Shown one piece after another: positions 1 through 8,072 of a DNA stretch of 64,000 nucleotides. Position numbers and translations under genes: made by a program. The notes under the pieces were generated by a model, which was not told the origin of the DNA, searched no databases, and saw only the letters and a program-made list of their open reading frames with translations. The DNA is taken from the NCBI RefSeq assembly GCF_900890705.1, contig NZ_CAAHFH010000001.1, positions 2,046,001 through 2,110,000 of the forward strand. Direction: 5' to 3'. How positions within the stretch are numbered: position 1 is the first letter of the stretch; the number at the start of each line of letters is the position of its first letter. This stretch comes from Pontiella sulfatireligans (GTDB lineage: Bacteria > Verrucomicrobiota > Kiritimatiellia > Kiritimatiellales > Pontiellaceae).

Positions 1-81
1 AGCACGGTCAACACGCTGAAATCCAGAGTGAAATCCCGGTTCAAAATCGAATTGCAGCAACTCAAGGAAGAGCTGGAGTGA
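1..81 (+). CDS. C-terminal end of an ECF/sigma-70-like RNA polymerase sigma factor (partial)
   Basis: Frame 1 is open from the window edge to a TGA at 79-81 and encodes 26 residues beginning STVNTLKSRVKSRF. This matches the end of sigma region 4, where the recognition helix of the helix-turn-helix is followed by a basic helix and an acidic tail (LKEELE). The rest of the gene lies outside the window. It converges on the kinase gene. Sigma factor and Ser/Thr kinase genes often lie near each other in planctomycete-like bacteria, but nothing here proves a functional link. The fragment is short, so the class assignment rests on the motif alone. Confidence 0.6.
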   Translation, partial: STVNTLKSRVKSRFKIELQQLKEELE

Positions 82-92
82 GGAAAAATAGC

Positions 93-321
93 ATGTAGTC
101 CCGCCTTTAGGCGGCCAGTCCTCTAGAGCCGCCTTGTTTGGGACTTCATGACTTATGGTGGAGGGCGACGGTTGTCTTGCGTTCCTCAGACTCGCTTTGC
201 GTCGTCGGAGCCATTCCGTGCACTGGCTCGGACAGAGCCTCGCCCTCCAGTCCCGTTCATGAAATCCAGCGCAACTGGCGGGGGGCCCAAAGGCGGAACC
301 TTTCCAAAGGCGGTACTACAT
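93..321. repeat. MITE-like element with 16-bp inverted ends
   Basis: The ends at 93-108 (ATGTAGTCCCGCCTTT) and 306-321 are inverted copies with 15 of 16 positions matching. The left end continues into a small hairpin, CCGCC-TTTA-GGCGG (101-114). The right side carries a direct repeat of AAAGGCGG at 293-300 and 306-313. The interior has no plausible gene. It fills the gap between the sigma factor and the convergent kinase, and its right end contains the kinase stop codon (TAG, 316-318). The hairpin might also end transcription, but no T-run follows. Mobility is inferred from the shape only. Confidence 0.45.
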
Positions 322-2385
322 ACTGCTTCCTTGTTCCTCCACCCGAACAAACTCCACCCCCGGCGCATGCTCGGCCAGATACTCATCGGAATGTTCCAAG
401 GTGTGGAAAACCCGCTCCACGCCCAGCCGAGTGAACGCATAGAATTTATGGGGAGGGATGCTTTTAATCCCGGCAATATTCAGCTCCTTGACCGATATCC
501 CATGCAGGCGCTCAATATCGTTGAATCCCGAATAGCTCACGTCCAGCGAATAGAGCCGCAGGGGTTTCAGCACGTTGGATTCATATAGAGGAACCGCGAT
601 GGGGAGTTGGAACAACGCATACTGCGTACCCGAAAGCGAAAGGTGCCAGCCCCTTGCATCTTCGGTTGCGTGCAGGGAGTGCTCTCCTACATCCCTATAC
701 GATTCGTAGTTCAGGATATCGAGCATTGTTTCCACCACGGGCAAAATTTCATCAGCCGGCCGCTTGATCGATTTATTCAAATAATAATAGGCGAGATAAT
801 AGTTCACCGCCCGGATATGCCGCTTCACCTCGAACAGCAGGTCGCACATATCGGACGGTTCAAGCCACTTGTGGTCAAGCGGCTTGATTACGGCATACTT
901 CTTCGCGAGTTGTTCGCAATCCTGATACCGTTTCACAACCTCGATGCGCCCAAAATATTCAGATGCTTTATTAAAGTCCTGCATCACAAAATGCAGCAAC
1001 GCCAGATACTCCGTCAGCGCATAAATCTTTTCCGGGTCGGTTTCTTGAGAGAGGTGGCTTTCAATGGCCTTGATCTTGCCCTCGGCGTGGAGAAAGTCCT
1101 CGGCGTTAATCAAGTCCATTGCCGTTGCTCGGATGCTGTCGCTGAGTGCGCGGGAATGCTCAGTCTCTTCAATGTAGAGGCGCAGATTATCTTCAGCCAC
1201 CTGTTTTTCGCCAACAACCTTTACGAAGGCAAAAACCACAATCATGCAAAGCAGCACAAACGAAAACATGGCTACGCGGAATGCTATCCGGCGCCGCTTG
1301 ATCAAAAGCTTGAATTGCGTGACCCACCCCGCATGCTGCGCCTCGGTGGCAAAGCCGAGCAGATAGCGATCCAGCTCATTGCGAAACTTACCGACCGATG
1401 CATAGCGTTCAAATGGATCCAGTTTCAGGGCCTTCATAACCACGGCTTCCAGCCCGAATTGGATGCCCTTCACCAGCTTCGATGGAGAAACAATGCCCCC
1501 TTTGAGCGTTTGCTCCGCGACATCGGCCATGGAGTCGCCCGTAAAAGTCGGGCGATGCGCGAGAATATAATACAGCAAGGCACCAAGCGAATAGATGTCG
1601 GTCTTTGCCGACACCTGCTGGCTCTTGCCCACCTGTTCGGGCGCCATGAAACCGGGGGTGCCTTTAATGGTTCCCCGGCGAGTCAGATCGTTAAGGATAT
1701 CGCCATTGGGCAGCTCTTCTTCCGGGATTCCCTCGATTCGCTGAGTATGGGGCTCATCCGACTGTATGATTTTTGCCAACCCCCAGTCGCATACAAGCAC
1801 TTCGCCGAATGGGCCGATGAAGATGTTAGAGGGTTTTAAATCCAGATGAACCACATTGCGCGAATGCGCATAGGCCACGGCATCGCAAATCTTCACGAAC
1901 AACTCCAGCAAGCGGAGCCTCGGAAAACGCCGCTCGTAGTCAGGATCGCCGGTTTCCAGTTTATCGACAATCTCCTTCAAAGTGCTGCCGTGGACAAACT
2001 CCATCGTAAAAAAGGCTTCGCCGTCCGCATCGAAGCCAATGTCATGGACCGAAATAATATTCGGGTGCTGCAGGCAGGCCGTAAGGCGGGCTTCGCGCAG
2101 GAATCCTTCTTTCTGTTCGGCCGATGCTCCTTCAATAGGACGCGCCAAGGCAACAACACGATCCGTGCGCAGGTCGCGCACCTTGAAAATCCGCTTTTCC
2201 CCGCCGGCCTTGACGAAAGTTTCCTCGCCATAGTGCTCTGGCACCTCCGACAGCATTTTAGAAATCGGATAGAGAAACTCTTTCTCCTCCTCGTCTGCGT
2301 CCAACCAGTCGCTGTCGTAAAGCTTTTCCAAACCGGCGATCTTTTCCGGCATTCCGTTGCTATCAAATGTTGGGTGGTGTTTCAT
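316..2385 (-). CDS. Membrane-anchored Ser/Thr protein kinase with atypical nucleotide-binding lobe
   Basis: The 689-residue protein has a kinase domain at about 55-355, a membrane segment near 365-390 (FSFVLLCMIVVFAFV) and an extracytoplasmic region with TPR-like helices and an LRR-like end. The catalytic loop HLDLKPSN (180-187), the magnesium motif as DWG (200-202) and TPGFMAPE in the activation segment are present. The glycine loop is not recognisable, and the VAIK lysine position reads VALAR (alanine 81, arginine 82). Glu98 of helix C is present. The ATG at 2385 is preferred to the upstream TTG at 2442, because neither has a strong ribosome site and the extra residues look non-coding. The stop lies in the end of the flanking repeat element. 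Substrates are unknown. Confidence 0.85.
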   Translation of the reverse strand: MKHHPTFDSNGMPEKIAGLEKLYDSDWLDADEEEKEFLYPISKMLSEVPEHYGEETFVKAGGEKRIFKVRDLRTDRVVALARPIEGASAEQKEGFLREARLTACLQHPNIISVHDIGFDADGEAFFTMEFVHGSTLKEIVDKLETGDPDYERRFPRLRLLELFVKICDAVAYAHSRNVVHLDLKPSNIFIGPFGEVLVCDWGLAKIIQSDEPHTQRIEGIPEEELPNGDILNDLTRRGTIKGTPGFMAPEQVGKSQQVSAKTDIYSLGALLYYILAHRPTFTGDSMADVAEQTLKGGIVSPSKLVKGIQFGLEAVVMKALKLDPFERYASVGKFRNELDRYLLGFATEAQHAGWVTQFKLLIKRRRIAFRVAMFSFVLLCMIVVFAFVKVVGEKQVAEDNLRLYIEETEHSRALSDSIRATAMDLINAEDFLHAEGKIKAIESHLSQETDPEKIYALTEYLALLHFVMQDFNKASEYFGRIEVVKRYQDCEQLAKKYAVIKPLDHKWLEPSDMCDLLFEVKRHIRAVNYYLAYYYLNKSIKRPADEILPVVETMLDILNYESYRDVGEHSLHATEDARGWHLSLSGTQYALFQLPIAVPLYESNVLKPLRLYSLDVSYSGFNDIERLHGISVKELNIAGIKSIPPHKFYAFTRLGVERVFHTLEHSDEYLAEHAPGVEFVRVEEQGSSM
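394..408. repeat. TTCCA-N5-TGGAA motif copy 1
   Basis: TTCCAAGGTGTGGAA, about 80 bp before the stop of the kinase gene, read there as codons for FHTLE. Confidence 0.8.
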
Positions 2386-2545
2386 AGTTTCCGTCAAAGG
2401 TACGTGAACCGTATAAGAATGGAACCCCGCCACCGACTCCAAATTTTATTCATTTTGCGAACCAAACGATAAAAAGCATCAAACCTTCAGCGCTAAAGAG
2501 TGTTATAGAGGAGAAGCGACTTCCTCAATAAACGGAGAATTGTTC

Positions 2546-4111
2546 ATGAAACAATGCAAAACCGTGGTCAGCCTGTTGACCATCTGCGCACTGGCCACCG
2601 GCATGGCCAATGCATCTAAACGCCCCAACATTCTATTCATCGTGACCGACGACCAGTGGCGGACGGAGTTTAATTTTCTTCAGGAAGGACGAGACGCCGA
2701 AGGGAAATCGCTGAATCTGACTCCGACCATCGACCGCCTCTCGAGCGAGGGCATTATTCTCGACCGGATGTATGCCGCGTCCACAGTATGCACCCCGAGC
2801 CGCTACAGCGTACTGACCGGCGAATATCCCAGCCGCAGTCAGGACAAGGGCTTCTTGAACGACATGGCAGAATTCGGCAACCAGCCCAACCCGCATTTCA
2901 ATGTGCACATAACTCCCGGAAAACCCAATATGGGCAACGTACTCAAGGCCAACGGATACTTTACAGGTTTCGCGGGAAAGAACCACGTGCTTAACGACGG
3001 AGCAATCAAGGTTCCGAGCATCACGAAATGGCGCGAGGCCGATCCGTTCGATCCAAAAACACAGGCCTTCCTGCAAAGCAAGCAGGCCGCCGAAGTTCAG
3101 AGCGTCCTCAACAATGGCTTCGACTATGCCGCCAGCATCTATGCCGGCAACGTCCCCGGCCATATGCCGATCAAGATGGAAGCGCACAACCAGGATTGGA
3201 TCACCAAGGGAGGAATCGACTTCCTCGACCTCGCCGCCAAGCAGGACAAGCCGTTCTATCTCCACTTTTGTTCCACCCTCAACCATGGTCCCGGCCCTGC
3301 CGGGCACAAGTATTCCGCGAATCCCCTTTTCACGCCCGGCGGCGTTTTAAAAGAGGAACTGAATGTCCAGCCTGGACGCAACACTATTCCGAAACGGCTC
3401 AAGGCTGCAGGTTATAACATCAAGGGCGACCACGCCGATGCCCTGTGGCTTGACGATGGCATCAATGCCATCGTTTCCAAAATCGAAGTCATGGGCAAAC
3501 TCGACAACACGATCATCTTTTTCTTTGTCGACAACGGAATGGAAGCCAAAGGGGCGCTGTACGAAGGGGGCGCGCATGTCCCTGCGTTTGTGTGGGCAAA
3601 AAACCTCAAGGGCGGATGGCGGACGGAGCAGCTGCTGGGCAACATTGACTTTGCCCCAACCGTCTACGACCTCTGCGGTATTCCCGCAACCAGCCAACCC
3701 AAAATGGACGGCAAAAGCTTTGTCGAAATCCTCAACAGCGTAAACAAGCCGATCCACGATGCAATCCATCTGCAGATCGGCTCCAGCCGCGCGGTGCTGA
3801 AGGACGGTTTCAAATATATTGCATGGCGTGTACATCCCGACCGCGAGGCCAACTTTGATATCCCAACGTCTGGAAAACCAAAATCGCTCTACCACATTGC
3901 TTCCACGCGCGGCGGGCGCAGTTTGGAAAAAAAGATTCCCAAAAACTATGCCTGCTACTGGGACGCCGACCAGCTCTACGATCTCGAAAAAGATCCCAAC
4001 GAACAGAACAACCTCGCCAAGAATCCGGAATACGCCCCAAAGCTGGCGATGATGAAGCGACTGCTTTCCGAGCAGTTAAAAGGACAACCCGGAAGCTTTG
4101 GCGAGTTCTGA
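2546..4111 (+). CDS. Secreted type I sulfatase
   Basis: This 521-residue formylglycine-dependent sulfatase hydrolyses sulfate esters, probably on a polysaccharide. A Sec signal peptide (MKQCKTVVSLLTICALATGMANA) is followed by the metal-binding RPNILFIVTDDQ. The modification signature is CTPSR, with Cys82 to be converted to formylglycine. The ATG at 2546 sits 8 nt after GGAG (2534-2537); the TTG at 2540 is less likely. It is divergent from the kinase, and its last 36 bp overlap the end of the convergent beta-helix gene. The length is typical for the family. The exact substrate and sulfatase subfamily cannot be set from the sequence alone. No maturase gene is present in the window. Confidence 0.93.
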   Translation: MKQCKTVVSLLTICALATGMANASKRPNILFIVTDDQWRTEFNFLQEGRDAEGKSLNLTPTIDRLSSEGIILDRMYAASTVCTPSRYSVLTGEYPSRSQDKGFLNDMAEFGNQPNPHFNVHITPGKPNMGNVLKANGYFTGFAGKNHVLNDGAIKVPSITKWREADPFDPKTQAFLQSKQAAEVQSVLNNGFDYAASIYAGNVPGHMPIKMEAHNQDWITKGGIDFLDLAAKQDKPFYLHFCSTLNHGPGPAGHKYSANPLFTPGGVLKEELNVQPGRNTIPKRLKAAGYNIKGDHADALWLDDGINAIVSKIEVMGKLDNTIIFFFVDNGMEAKGALYEGGAHVPAFVWAKNLKGGWRTEQLLGNIDFAPTVYDLCGIPATSQPKMDGKSFVEILNSVNKPIHDAIHLQIGSSRAVLKDGFKYIAWRVHPDREANFDIPTSGKPKSLYHIASTRGGRSLEKKIPKNYACYWDADQLYDLEKDPNEQNNLAKNPEYAPKLAMMKRLLSEQLKGQPGSFGEF

Positions 4112-6319
4112 TCGTCCTTCGCCCGTCGTAAACTTCCAGACATTGGAAAGCCGTTCACTTTCACCGGTATTGGCACCAACCCGCCAGTAGTAGGTCTTGT
4201 CCGGCTCTAGTTCGGGGGGATCGACTATGTTGGAGAAGCCTTTGATCTCTGCAATCGGCTTTAAAGCATCCGGGGACGTACCGAAGTAGATCTTGTGGGA
4301 ATCCATCTTGTACGCATGGAGAAACATCAGGTCAGTATCGAGAGGAACATGCTGCGCCCCATTCTTCGGTACTGGTGTAGCGGCGGTTTCCATTCTGCAA
4401 CCAGGAATCCAGTAGGTAGCGGCTCCGGCTTCATAGGCGCCGATATCGGGCTGACCCACGGCCTCGATTCCCGGAAACCGGATTTTCTCTCCGGGAAGAT
4501 CAGCGCGGCAAATGTTCACGCCCTGATCGATAAGCCCCGTCACATTTTTTTTTGGCCGAAAATCGAAGTTGTCGGGATCGCGGAGCAGGCGACGCACAGA
4601 TCCTTCGCCAGACATGTTAGCCATCATTTCTGCAGGAATACCGTTCGTCCGGCTTTTCATATTCCATTCAACCAAGTGGTCCACCAGATTGTTGCAGACC
4701 AGCGTATGTTCGTTGTGGACATCGGTTGCGCCAAATCCTTTCGGGATCGCCACGAAACAATCAAATGCCGTATTTTTCGCGAACAACTGATAATCGCCCT
4801 TAAACTTGTTGCCGCCAGTTCCATCTTGAACATTGAAAAAGACGTTCTCGACAACGGCCGCATCGGTGCCGAATGTGCTGGTGGTTGAATCGAACCGCAT
4901 CGCCTGCTGTTTGGTATCGTGCACCCAGTTGCGCCTGGCCACCGTGCCGGGTTGCGAAGGCGTGCCGATGTTGATGGCCGAGCCGTCGTGCTGCAGCAGG
5001 CTGGTGTTGTAGATATGGTTCCCTTCAATCGTTGATCCAGCTCCAAGACGAATGCCTTCCGACGCACCCGTGGTGTGTAGGGTGCAGTTTTTGACCGTAA
5101 CCCGATCGCCCCCTGCCAGCGCCCCTGCTCCCCCGCTGGAATTAACGACCCATTCAACATCGTGGACATAGCAGTTTTCCAACACCGCGCCGGAACTAAA
5201 CAGCCCAATGGCCGGGGAGTTTGGATATTCAATAGAACAATTCCTGACTACATTGCCGCAATCGCCCTCGCCCGAATTATAAATGAGCGTCATGGCGTTG
5301 CCGCCATCCGCCGGCGGCTTGTTGCTGAACCAGCCCAACTCTCCCAACACGAACTTGTGCGTGCTGGGATAAAGCAGCTGACTATCTTCGATCAACATGT
5401 TCTCACACTCATCCAACAGAAACGTGGTTGCAAAAAAATCGATCCCGATAAATTGCACATGCGCACAATTGCGGGCAACCAGGTTAAAATCGCGAACCTT
5501 GCCGCGCAGATCCGGCTTCTGCCCCGGTGCAGGCTTAAAATAGAGGGTCTTTGTTTTCGCATCGAACCACCACTCATTTTCATGATCCAGCGCCGGAAGA
5601 CCATAGAGGCAATATTCCAGAAACTTCAACATGCGCGTGCCTTCAGGATCATACGTAAACTGGTTGCTGCCCGCCTTATGCTCCAGCACCGGCCGCGCCC
5701 AGGTCAGCCAATGGCCAATATTCAGAACGGCAATCGCTCCTGAAAAATCTTTCCCGGTTTCAGCCAGCGTCTGTGCCCCGAAGCCCTCATGATTGCGGTC
5801 AAAAACAATACCCGGCTGCGTAACGCTCTCGGAACGCCCCAGTTTGTTGTCCCATTTCCGGTCGGTTGACCGCATGGATTTATGTACGTCCCAGATCGAA
5901 CCGTCACTGACCGACGCATTCGGCCACCGGGCAAGATCAACCGGTGTATTGCCCTCAAACAGCTGCCACATATCCTGCTCGACGGCTGTTTTGACGATGC
6001 CGTCTTCCCACTCATCCCAGTCCGGTGTTATGGAAGCAGTCCCATCCAACACCACGGTTTCATTCTGATAGGCCCGAAAAATGAATGGATGGTCGGCTGC
6101 CCCTTTCATCTCTTCGATTTCCAAGGGTTGGAAATAGGTTCCCCCCCGCACAAAGCAAATGTCCCCCGCCGACATCTTTTGAGCAGCAGTCTGCAATGAT
6201 GCAAAAGGCCGTTCTAAGGTTCCTGGAGAAACATCACTCCCTGTAGTTGCCACATAAAACTCTGCAGCATATGCCGATGCTGTGCAGAGCATTCCCGCTA
6301 TAATCGTCAAATTCTTCAT
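4076..6319 (-). CDS. Secreted right-handed beta-helix carbohydrate-active enzyme with Fn3-like tail
   Basis: This protein of 747 residues has a signal peptide (MKNLTIIAGMLCTASAYA). The N-terminus, EFYVATTGSDVSPGTLERPF, is typical of secreted parallel beta-helix glycosidases and lyases. DLARWPN near residue 135 and many N/D-rich turns (ENCYVHD, VKNCTLH, IEGNHIYN) support the fold. The last 90 residues resemble a fibronectin type III or Ig-like domain (PDKTYYWRVG). The fold resembles GH141, GH120 and PL6 enzymes, but I cannot choose among them. The ATG at 6319 follows AGGAAAACAG; an upstream ATG at 6343 would add eight residues before the signal peptide. The 3' end overlaps the convergent sulfatase gene. 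The fucosidase context makes a role in fucan breakdown plausible. Confidence 0.75.
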   Translation of the reverse strand: MKNLTIIAGMLCTASAYAAEFYVATTGSDVSPGTLERPFASLQTAAQKMSAGDICFVRGGTYFQPLEIEEMKGAADHPFIFRAYQNETVVLDGTASITPDWDEWEDGIVKTAVEQDMWQLFEGNTPVDLARWPNASVSDGSIWDVHKSMRSTDRKWDNKLGRSESVTQPGIVFDRNHEGFGAQTLAETGKDFSGAIAVLNIGHWLTWARPVLEHKAGSNQFTYDPEGTRMLKFLEYCLYGLPALDHENEWWFDAKTKTLYFKPAPGQKPDLRGKVRDFNLVARNCAHVQFIGIDFFATTFLLDECENMLIEDSQLLYPSTHKFVLGELGWFSNKPPADGGNAMTLIYNSGEGDCGNVVRNCSIEYPNSPAIGLFSSGAVLENCYVHDVEWVVNSSGGAGALAGGDRVTVKNCTLHTTGASEGIRLGAGSTIEGNHIYNTSLLQHDGSAINIGTPSQPGTVARRNWVHDTKQQAMRFDSTTSTFGTDAAVVENVFFNVQDGTGGNKFKGDYQLFAKNTAFDCFVAIPKGFGATDVHNEHTLVCNNLVDHLVEWNMKSRTNGIPAEMMANMSGEGSVRRLLRDPDNFDFRPKKNVTGLIDQGVNICRADLPGEKIRFPGIEAVGQPDIGAYEAGAATYWIPGCRMETAATPVPKNGAQHVPLDTDLMFLHAYKMDSHKIYFGTSPDALKPIAEIKGFSNIVDPPELEPDKTYYWRVGANTGESERLSNVWKFTTGEGRSELAKASGLSF
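4134..4148. repeat. TTCCA-N5-TGGAA motif copy 2
   Basis: TTCCAGACATTGGAA, 58 bp before the stop of the beta-helix gene, read as LSNVWK. Confidence 0.8.
6119..6133. repeat. TTCCA-N5-TGGAA motif copy 3
   Basis: TTCCAAGGGTTGGAA near the start of the beta-helix gene, read as FQPLE. Confidence 0.8.
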
Positions 6320-6378
6320 CTGTTTTCCTATAAAACTGTTCATACAAGGAAACTCCGCCGAACCGTTTTCTTTGATGA

Positions 6379-6384
6379 ATTATA
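6379..6384 (-). promoter_or_regulatory. Candidate -10 box for the beta-helix gene
   Basis: TATAAT on the minus strand, 60 nt before the ATG at 6319, in the AT-rich divergent spacer shared with the GH29 gene. I see no good -35 hexamer at 16-18 bp, so this is a weak call. Confidence 0.35.
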
Positions 6385-6483
6385 GTTTATTAGCTATTTT
6401 CCCGTAGAATGATCAAACAATCACCCGGTAGCGGGGTTGAATGGTTAAAGCACTTTATGAAAGCAATCCACAGGAGGAATTTG

Positions 6484-7986
6484 ATGAGAAAAATAATCAC
6501 TGGAATGGCAATCGTTGGTTGCATGGCAACGCTCAGTACGCATGCCGGAGCCAGAGCCAGACCCATGTTCGAAAACACCGTGGAATCGTTGCAGCAATAC
6601 GAATGCGCCGACTGGTTCCGCGATGCCAAGTTCGGCATCTACCTGCATTGGGGCGCGTACTCCGTCGCTGAACAGGGGGAATGGTATGCCCGCAAGCTGT
6701 ACGACGAAACCACGCCCGAATATGCCCATCATATAAAAACCTATGGCCATCCTTCCGAATTCGGCTATGCCGACTTTATACCAATGTGGAAGGCCGAGAA
6801 CTTTGATCCCGATGCCCTGCTCGCACTCTTCAAGCGCTCCGGCGCCAAATATTTCACGCCCTGCGCCGTGCACCACGATAACTTCGACCTGTGGGACTCC
6901 AAATACCAGGAATGGAACGCGGTCAACATGGGGCCGAAAAAAGACCTTATCCGCATGTGGAAGGATGCCACGCACAAAGCCGGCCTGCGCTTTGGCGTCA
7001 CCACCCACCTTTCCCGTTCCTACAGCTGGCTGAACACCGCAAACCAGGCCGATACCAAAGGCCCGAAAAAAGGCGTCCCCTACGATGGAGCGCAAGGTAA
7101 GGCCAAAGGACTCTATCCATCCAACGACGGACAAAGCACGCATCCGCGCGCACCCTACGATGCTCCGGCGGAATGGCGCAACCTCTGGGCCAAGCGCGTC
7201 AAGCAGCTCATCGACGATTATGAACCAGACACCCTCTATTTCGACTGCGCCGTGCCCTTCCGCGGCAGCGACGCAGGAAAAACCGGCATGGATGTCATCG
7301 CCCACTTTTACAACCAGCGCCCCGAAGGCGTCATGGCCATCAAAGAACGTCCATGGCAGGGCCTCTACGCCGACGGCATCGCCACCCTCGACTACGAGCG
7401 TGGCAAAGCCGCCTCGATTCTTGATAAGCCATGGCAGACCGACGACTCGATCGGCTCCTGGGGCTACAACCCGGCCAAGCCCTACATGAAGCCCGGCCTC
7501 GTGGTCGACAAGATCATCGACATTGTCTCCAAGAACGGCAACATGCTGCTCAACATTCCGATCAAGGCCGACGGCACACTGGACAAAGAAGCCACCGACC
7601 TGTTGAACAACGTCGGCGAATGGTTCGACGTCAACGGCGAAGCCATCTACGGCACCCGCCCGTGGTATATGTTCGGCGAAGGCAAAGGAGAGATCGGCGC
7701 GCACGACCTCGAATCGGCGCTGACGTCACGCGATATCCGCTACGTAACCAAAGGCGACACCCTTTATGCTTTCGTCATGGATTGGCCCAATGCCAAGAAA
7801 AAACCGGTTGTACTCGAAAACATCACCGCCATGAACACCCGCGTCGCCGAAGTGGTTTCCGTGGAACTGCTCGGACATGACGGCAAACTCGACTGGGAAA
7901 GCAGTGGGGACGGGCTCCAGATCTGGTTCCCGAAAGAAAAACCCTGCGAGCATGCATACGCACTCAAAATTGGATTTAAAAAATAA
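6484..7986 (+). CDS. GH29 alpha-L-fucosidase (secreted)
   Basis: This exo-enzyme would release terminal alpha-L-fucose by a retaining mechanism. It is 500 residues with a Sec signal peptide ending near STHAGA. GH29 hallmarks are KFGIYLHWGAYS (49-60), the AVHHDNFDLWDS strand (128-139) and LYFDCAVPF, where Asp254 is the expected nucleophile. The ATG at 6484 follows a strong AGGAGG (6472-6477), which rejects the longer reading from 6409. A hairpin with a T-run follows the gene, and a sulfatase on the same strand begins 87 bp downstream, so the two may be co-transcribed with attenuation between them. The linkage acted on cannot be told from sequence. Confidence 0.93.
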   Translation: MRKIITGMAIVGCMATLSTHAGARARPMFENTVESLQQYECADWFRDAKFGIYLHWGAYSVAEQGEWYARKLYDETTPEYAHHIKTYGHPSEFGYADFIPMWKAENFDPDALLALFKRSGAKYFTPCAVHHDNFDLWDSKYQEWNAVNMGPKKDLIRMWKDATHKAGLRFGVTTHLSRSYSWLNTANQADTKGPKKGVPYDGAQGKAKGLYPSNDGQSTHPRAPYDAPAEWRNLWAKRVKQLIDDYEPDTLYFDCAVPFRGSDAGKTGMDVIAHFYNQRPEGVMAIKERPWQGLYADGIATLDYERGKAASILDKPWQTDDSIGSWGYNPAKPYMKPGLVVDKIIDIVSKNGNMLLNIPIKADGTLDKEATDLLNNVGEWFDVNGEAIYGTRPWYMFGEGKGEIGAHDLESALTSRDIRYVTKGDTLYAFVMDWPNAKKKPVVLENITAMNTRVAEVVSVELLGHDGKLDWESSGDGLQIWFPKEKPCEHAYALKIGFKK

Positions 7987-8012
7987 TCCTCTCCCCCATG
8001 CCATTCCGGCAG

Positions 8013-8027
8013 TTCCAATCTCTGGAA
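8013..8027. repeat. TTCCA-N5-TGGAA motif copy 4 (intergenic)
   Basis: TTCCAATCTCTGGAA, the only exact copy outside a gene. It forms the left arm of the terminator hairpin. Confidence 0.8.
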
Positions 8028-8051
8028 ACATCCAGAGATTGGAGAGTTTTT
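8013..8051 (+). terminator. Rho-independent terminator or attenuator between GH29 and sulfatase
   Basis: A perfect 12-bp stem, CCAATCTCTGGA (8015-8026) with TCCAGAGATTGG (8031-8042), has a 4-nt loop and is followed by AGAG and five T (8047-8051). Each arm is built on the window's TTCCA-N5-TGGAA motif. Confidence 0.65.
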
Positions 8052-8072
8052 CGAAACACCAAGGAGCGCCTC

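Noticed and set aside
607-1839. Plus-strand ORF of 410 codons opposite the kinase
   Set aside because: It is a shadow of the kinase reading frame, with no motif or ribosome site.
6445-7704. Minus-strand ORF of 419 codons opposite GH29
   Set aside because: It is antisense to a clear fucosidase; its composition (V, G and H runs) is typical of shadow frames.
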